Below, piece after piece: positions 6,832 to 8,635 of a stretch of DNA of 8,635 bases. A program made the position numbers and the translations under genes. The DNA is from Candidatus Poseidoniia archaeon (GTDB lineage Archaea; Thermoplasmatota; Poseidoniia; MGIII; CG-Epi1). The first letter of the stretch is position 1; the number at the start of each line of letters is the position of its first letter. Where the stretch lies: assembly GCA_029941645.1 (NCBI GenBank), contig JAPYSZ010000017.1:7387-16021 (forward strand), in the 5' to 3' direction. The notes beneath the pieces were generated by a model. The model did not search any database, was not told where the DNA came from, and saw only the letters and a program-made list of their open reading frames with translations.

Positions 6832-6833
6832 TT

Positions 6834-6995
6834 ATGAGTGATGAAGAAAGAAAGTATATGCGCGTTCCTAAGGAGCATGCTGAAATGGTGATGGGCAAGC
6901 TAGCTGATGCAGGTTTAATTGATGAAGATGCTGAAGTTCGTTGGGAAGGAGACTATGTTTCATTTCCTTTGATAGTATCTAGCAAAAACGATTAG
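6834..6995 (+). CDS. 53-residue protein resembling an isolated Trm5 D1 domain
   Basis: A short ORF starting 2 nt after the dehydrogenase stop, with no obvious Shine-Dalgarno, presumably translated from the same mRNA. After a charged MSDEERKY lead, residues 10-46 match by eye the pattern of the N-terminal D1 domain of archaeal tRNA(m1G37) methyltransferase Trm5: 'VPKEHAE', Leu about six residues later, 'GLIDED', then 'EGDYVSFPL', compared with Methanocaldococcus Trm5 'INKKHGE...NLLNKD...EGNYLYLPI'. D1 recognises the tRNA outer corner in Trm5. Here the frame stops soon after the domain; no linker, SAM-binding or catalytic part follows on this strand. It could be a stand-alone tRNA-binding module, a Trm5 remnant, or a small archaeal family with the same fold. 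Its stop overlaps that of the convergent gene. ORF reality is likely from tight spacing and composition; the function is tentative. Confidence 0.62.
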   Translation: MSDEERKYMRVPKEHAEMVMGKLADAGLIDEDAEVRWEGDYVSFPLIVSSKND

Positions 6996-8635
6996 GTAGT
7001 ATCATAGCAAACTGCTTTAGGTATAAGTTCGAGTAGTTCTTCCCAGTTCTCAGTATTAGTAGTATCATTTGGATTATTTGGTATGAGGTCTATTATATCA
7101 TCGATGGGTCCAAATCCTGTTTGGTCATTTAGTTCCTCTTCAGATATTATAGCAATTCCCATAGCAACTATAATCAAATCATATTCCGGGGCTTTCCATA
7201 CTTCACCAATGTATCTACTTTCAGATCCTTCTGTTACACTTCTATTATAACCGCCAAATCCTATTTCATCTGTTTGGGCAGTACCATTGTAAATCGAGTA
7301 TTGCGTATTATACCCTTGTTCAGTAATTCGACTTCCCTTATCAATTTCTGAATCAAGATTAATCTCCTGTTCAATTGCCATTTCTTTGAATTGCTCATCT
7401 AAAACATCAAGCATATCCCTCTCTTCAAGATTTATAGGTACTTTTATGGCAATTATGAATAACAGTGCAGGAAATCCATCTTGATTTTCTTCTTCATCCA
7501 TGCCATCATCTGCATAAAGTACAAAGGAGCTTGAAGCTAAACCTAGTCCATATTCATCATACTCATTCATCACGCTTTTCCAGCCATTTCCTGAATCTCC
7601 TTGGATGTATGATTTTGGTATTTTAACCGAAGCAGTCTCATACAGAGGTATAAGGGCTAAACATGGCCAAACAATAATTAATGCCACAAAAGCAGCTCCT
7701 GCGGTTCTAATAACTATTCGCCACTCATGTCGCGGTATTCCAGCTAGGACTCTCCCAGTACAATATAGTGGTACTCCTACACATATACTTTGTAGAAGTG
7801 GAATCATACTCGCTCGTGTATGAGTGAATAATAGCCCAATGAATAAGGATGCACAACATAGCTGATATCCTAGTCTCCTCGCCTCTATTTTCGTATCAAA
7901 TATTTTGAAAGACCAATTAGCTTCTATAAAGTTGATATTCATAAAATCTAGAATAAAACACCATGCCTGTAAGGTCCAACCTGGTTTTGCTTTAACATTT
8001 CTGAATTCATTGGTTTTTCTTTTGTCTCTATGTAGCACAAAAAATCCAAATGATGTTGCCGCAAACAAGAATGTCCAAAATTCAGTTCCAATACGAAATG
8101 ATCCTAGATAATAAAATAAGAAAGATATAATTACAAACATCCATGCTAATTTCAATGCTCTTGATTCATTTTCACCTACAATTGTTACTTCTAAACCAGT
8201 TATTTCTTCTCCACTAACATTGTCCGCATCTAATATTTGTTTACCATCGCTCCTCATTAATCCAACAATTGAATTTGCTCGGATATTGTCAGATAGTAAA
8301 TCTAGAGTCTCTTTATCCTTACTTATCTTCCATTCTTTTGAGTAGATTCCAATAATTAATGCTTCAATTCTTATGTATTGTCTTGCAACAGATAAAAGCA
8401 TAAACAATCCGAATAATGCCGGATTTCCAACCATAATCATTGCCATAGGAATGAATAAAACTTGCCACCACCATGCGAATCTTGGAACAAAGGCCCTACC
8501 AAGATAATCTATCTTATCCGTTTGAATATCCCACATTTCATATTTGTTTGCCATGAAAATGCGTAGATTCGTTACGACAACAGAAAATCCTGTCTTTCCG
8601 TCGATTGTAATATGGTCGTATTTCTTTAGAAATTT
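6992..8635 (-). CDS. Multi-TM membrane protein with PH-like N-terminus and large extracytoplasmic C-terminal domain (5' partial)
   Basis: The frame stays open from the ATG at 8554 for 27 more codons to the right edge, and those codons plus the residues after the ATG read as one continuous PH-like strand pattern: 'DHITIDGKTGFSVVVTNLRI' then 'WDIQTDKIDYL', as in bacterial/archaeal membrane-PH (DUF304-type) proteins. ATG 8554 is therefore probably internal and the gene starts outside the window. Numbering from that Met, hydrophobic segments lie at about 27-42, 44-57, 134-151, 157-174, 229-245, 249-266 and 280-303. Basic loops at 175-189 and 267-280 place those loops inside, the PH-like part inside and the C-terminus outside. 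Residues about 308-520 form an acidic soluble domain with alternating strands and one long helix (about 378-396) and several N-x-S/T sites; it is vaguely PsbP/Mog1-like to my eye, with low confidence. I do not recognise the whole protein and assign no function. Confidence 0.75.
   Translation of the reverse strand, partial: KFLKKYDHITIDGKTGFSVVVTNLRIFMANKYEMWDIQTDKIDYLGRAFVPRFAWWWQVLFIPMAMIMVGNPALFGLFMLLSVARQYIRIEALIIGIYSKEWKISKDKETLDLLSDNIRANSIVGLMRSDGKQILDADNVSGEEITGLEVTIVGENESRALKLAWMFVIISFLFYYLGSFRIGTEFWTFLFAATSFGFFVLHRDKRKTNEFRNVKAKPGWTLQAWCFILDFMNINFIEANWSFKIFDTKIEARRLGYQLCCASLFIGLLFTHTRASMIPLLQSICVGVPLYCTGRVLAGIPRHEWRIVIRTAGAAFVALIIVWPCLALIPLYETASVKIPKSYIQGDSGNGWKSVMNEYDEYGLGLASSSFVLYADDGMDEEENQDGFPALLFIIAIKVPINLEERDMLDVLDEQFKEMAIEQEINLDSEIDKGSRITEQGYNTQYSIYNGTAQTDEIGFGGYNRSVTEGSESRYIGEVWKAPEYDLIIVAMGIAIISEEELNDQTGFGPIDDIIDLIPNNPNDTTNTENWEELLELIPKAVCYDTT

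Noticed and set aside
7605..8111. Two short plus-strand frames (7605-7823 and 7905-8111)
   Set aside because: Antisense to the membrane-helix part of the right-edge gene, with no start signals or domains.

Overview
The window is an AT-rich, gene-dense stretch of what looks like an archaeal chromosome. My best guess is a marine euryarchaeon of the Thermoplasmata side (Marine Group II/III, 'Poseidoniia'-like). The taxonomic pointers are an archaeal two-domain winged-helix regulator, a type I geranylgeranyl diphosphate synthase with Phe five residues before the first Asp-rich motif, a PKD-domain surface protein with a cytoplasmic zinc ribbon, a fragment resembling the D1 domain of archaeal Trm5, and TATA-like boxes about 25 nt upstream of start codons (leaderless archaeal promoters). 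The assignment comes from recognition by eye, not from a search.

Layout. 1-996 (+): the 3' part of a PKD-repeat surface protein. 1052-2094 (+): a two-gene unit of a winged-helix regulator and an acidic four-helix membrane protein, joined by a TGATG overlap with a strong Shine-Dalgarno. 2133-3551 (-): a glutamate-synthase-related protein with a GXGXG beta-helix followed by a degraded FMN-barrel-like region. 3593-5241 (-): an isoprenoid operon with type 1 isopentenyl diphosphate isomerase and, overlapping it by 4 nt, a polyprenyl (GGPP) synthase. 5242-5319: a compact divergent promoter. 5320-6831 (+): an antiquitin-type (ALDH7) aldehyde dehydrogenase, followed 2 nt later by a 53-residue ORF resembling an isolated Trm5 D1 domain (6834-6995). 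6992-8635 (-): a multi-helix membrane protein with a PH-like N-terminus and a large extracytoplasmic C-terminus, running off the right edge.

How the genes work together. The isomerase and the prenyl synthase form a coherent step toward archaeal ether lipids: IPP/DMAPP balance, then chain elongation to C20. The dehydrogenase most likely serves lysine or related aldehyde catabolism. The regulator and small membrane protein are co-translated, but their target is unknown. No gene-free stretch exceeds 80 bases. I found no tRNA, rRNA, CRISPR array, transposon or attachment site.

I see no convincing new multi-gene system. The most interesting items are single-gene oddities: the permuted and degenerate glutamate-synthase fusion, the stand-alone D1-like microprotein, the PKD/TM/zinc-ribbon protein, and the PH-like start of the right-edge membrane protein, which shows that its apparent start codon is internal.
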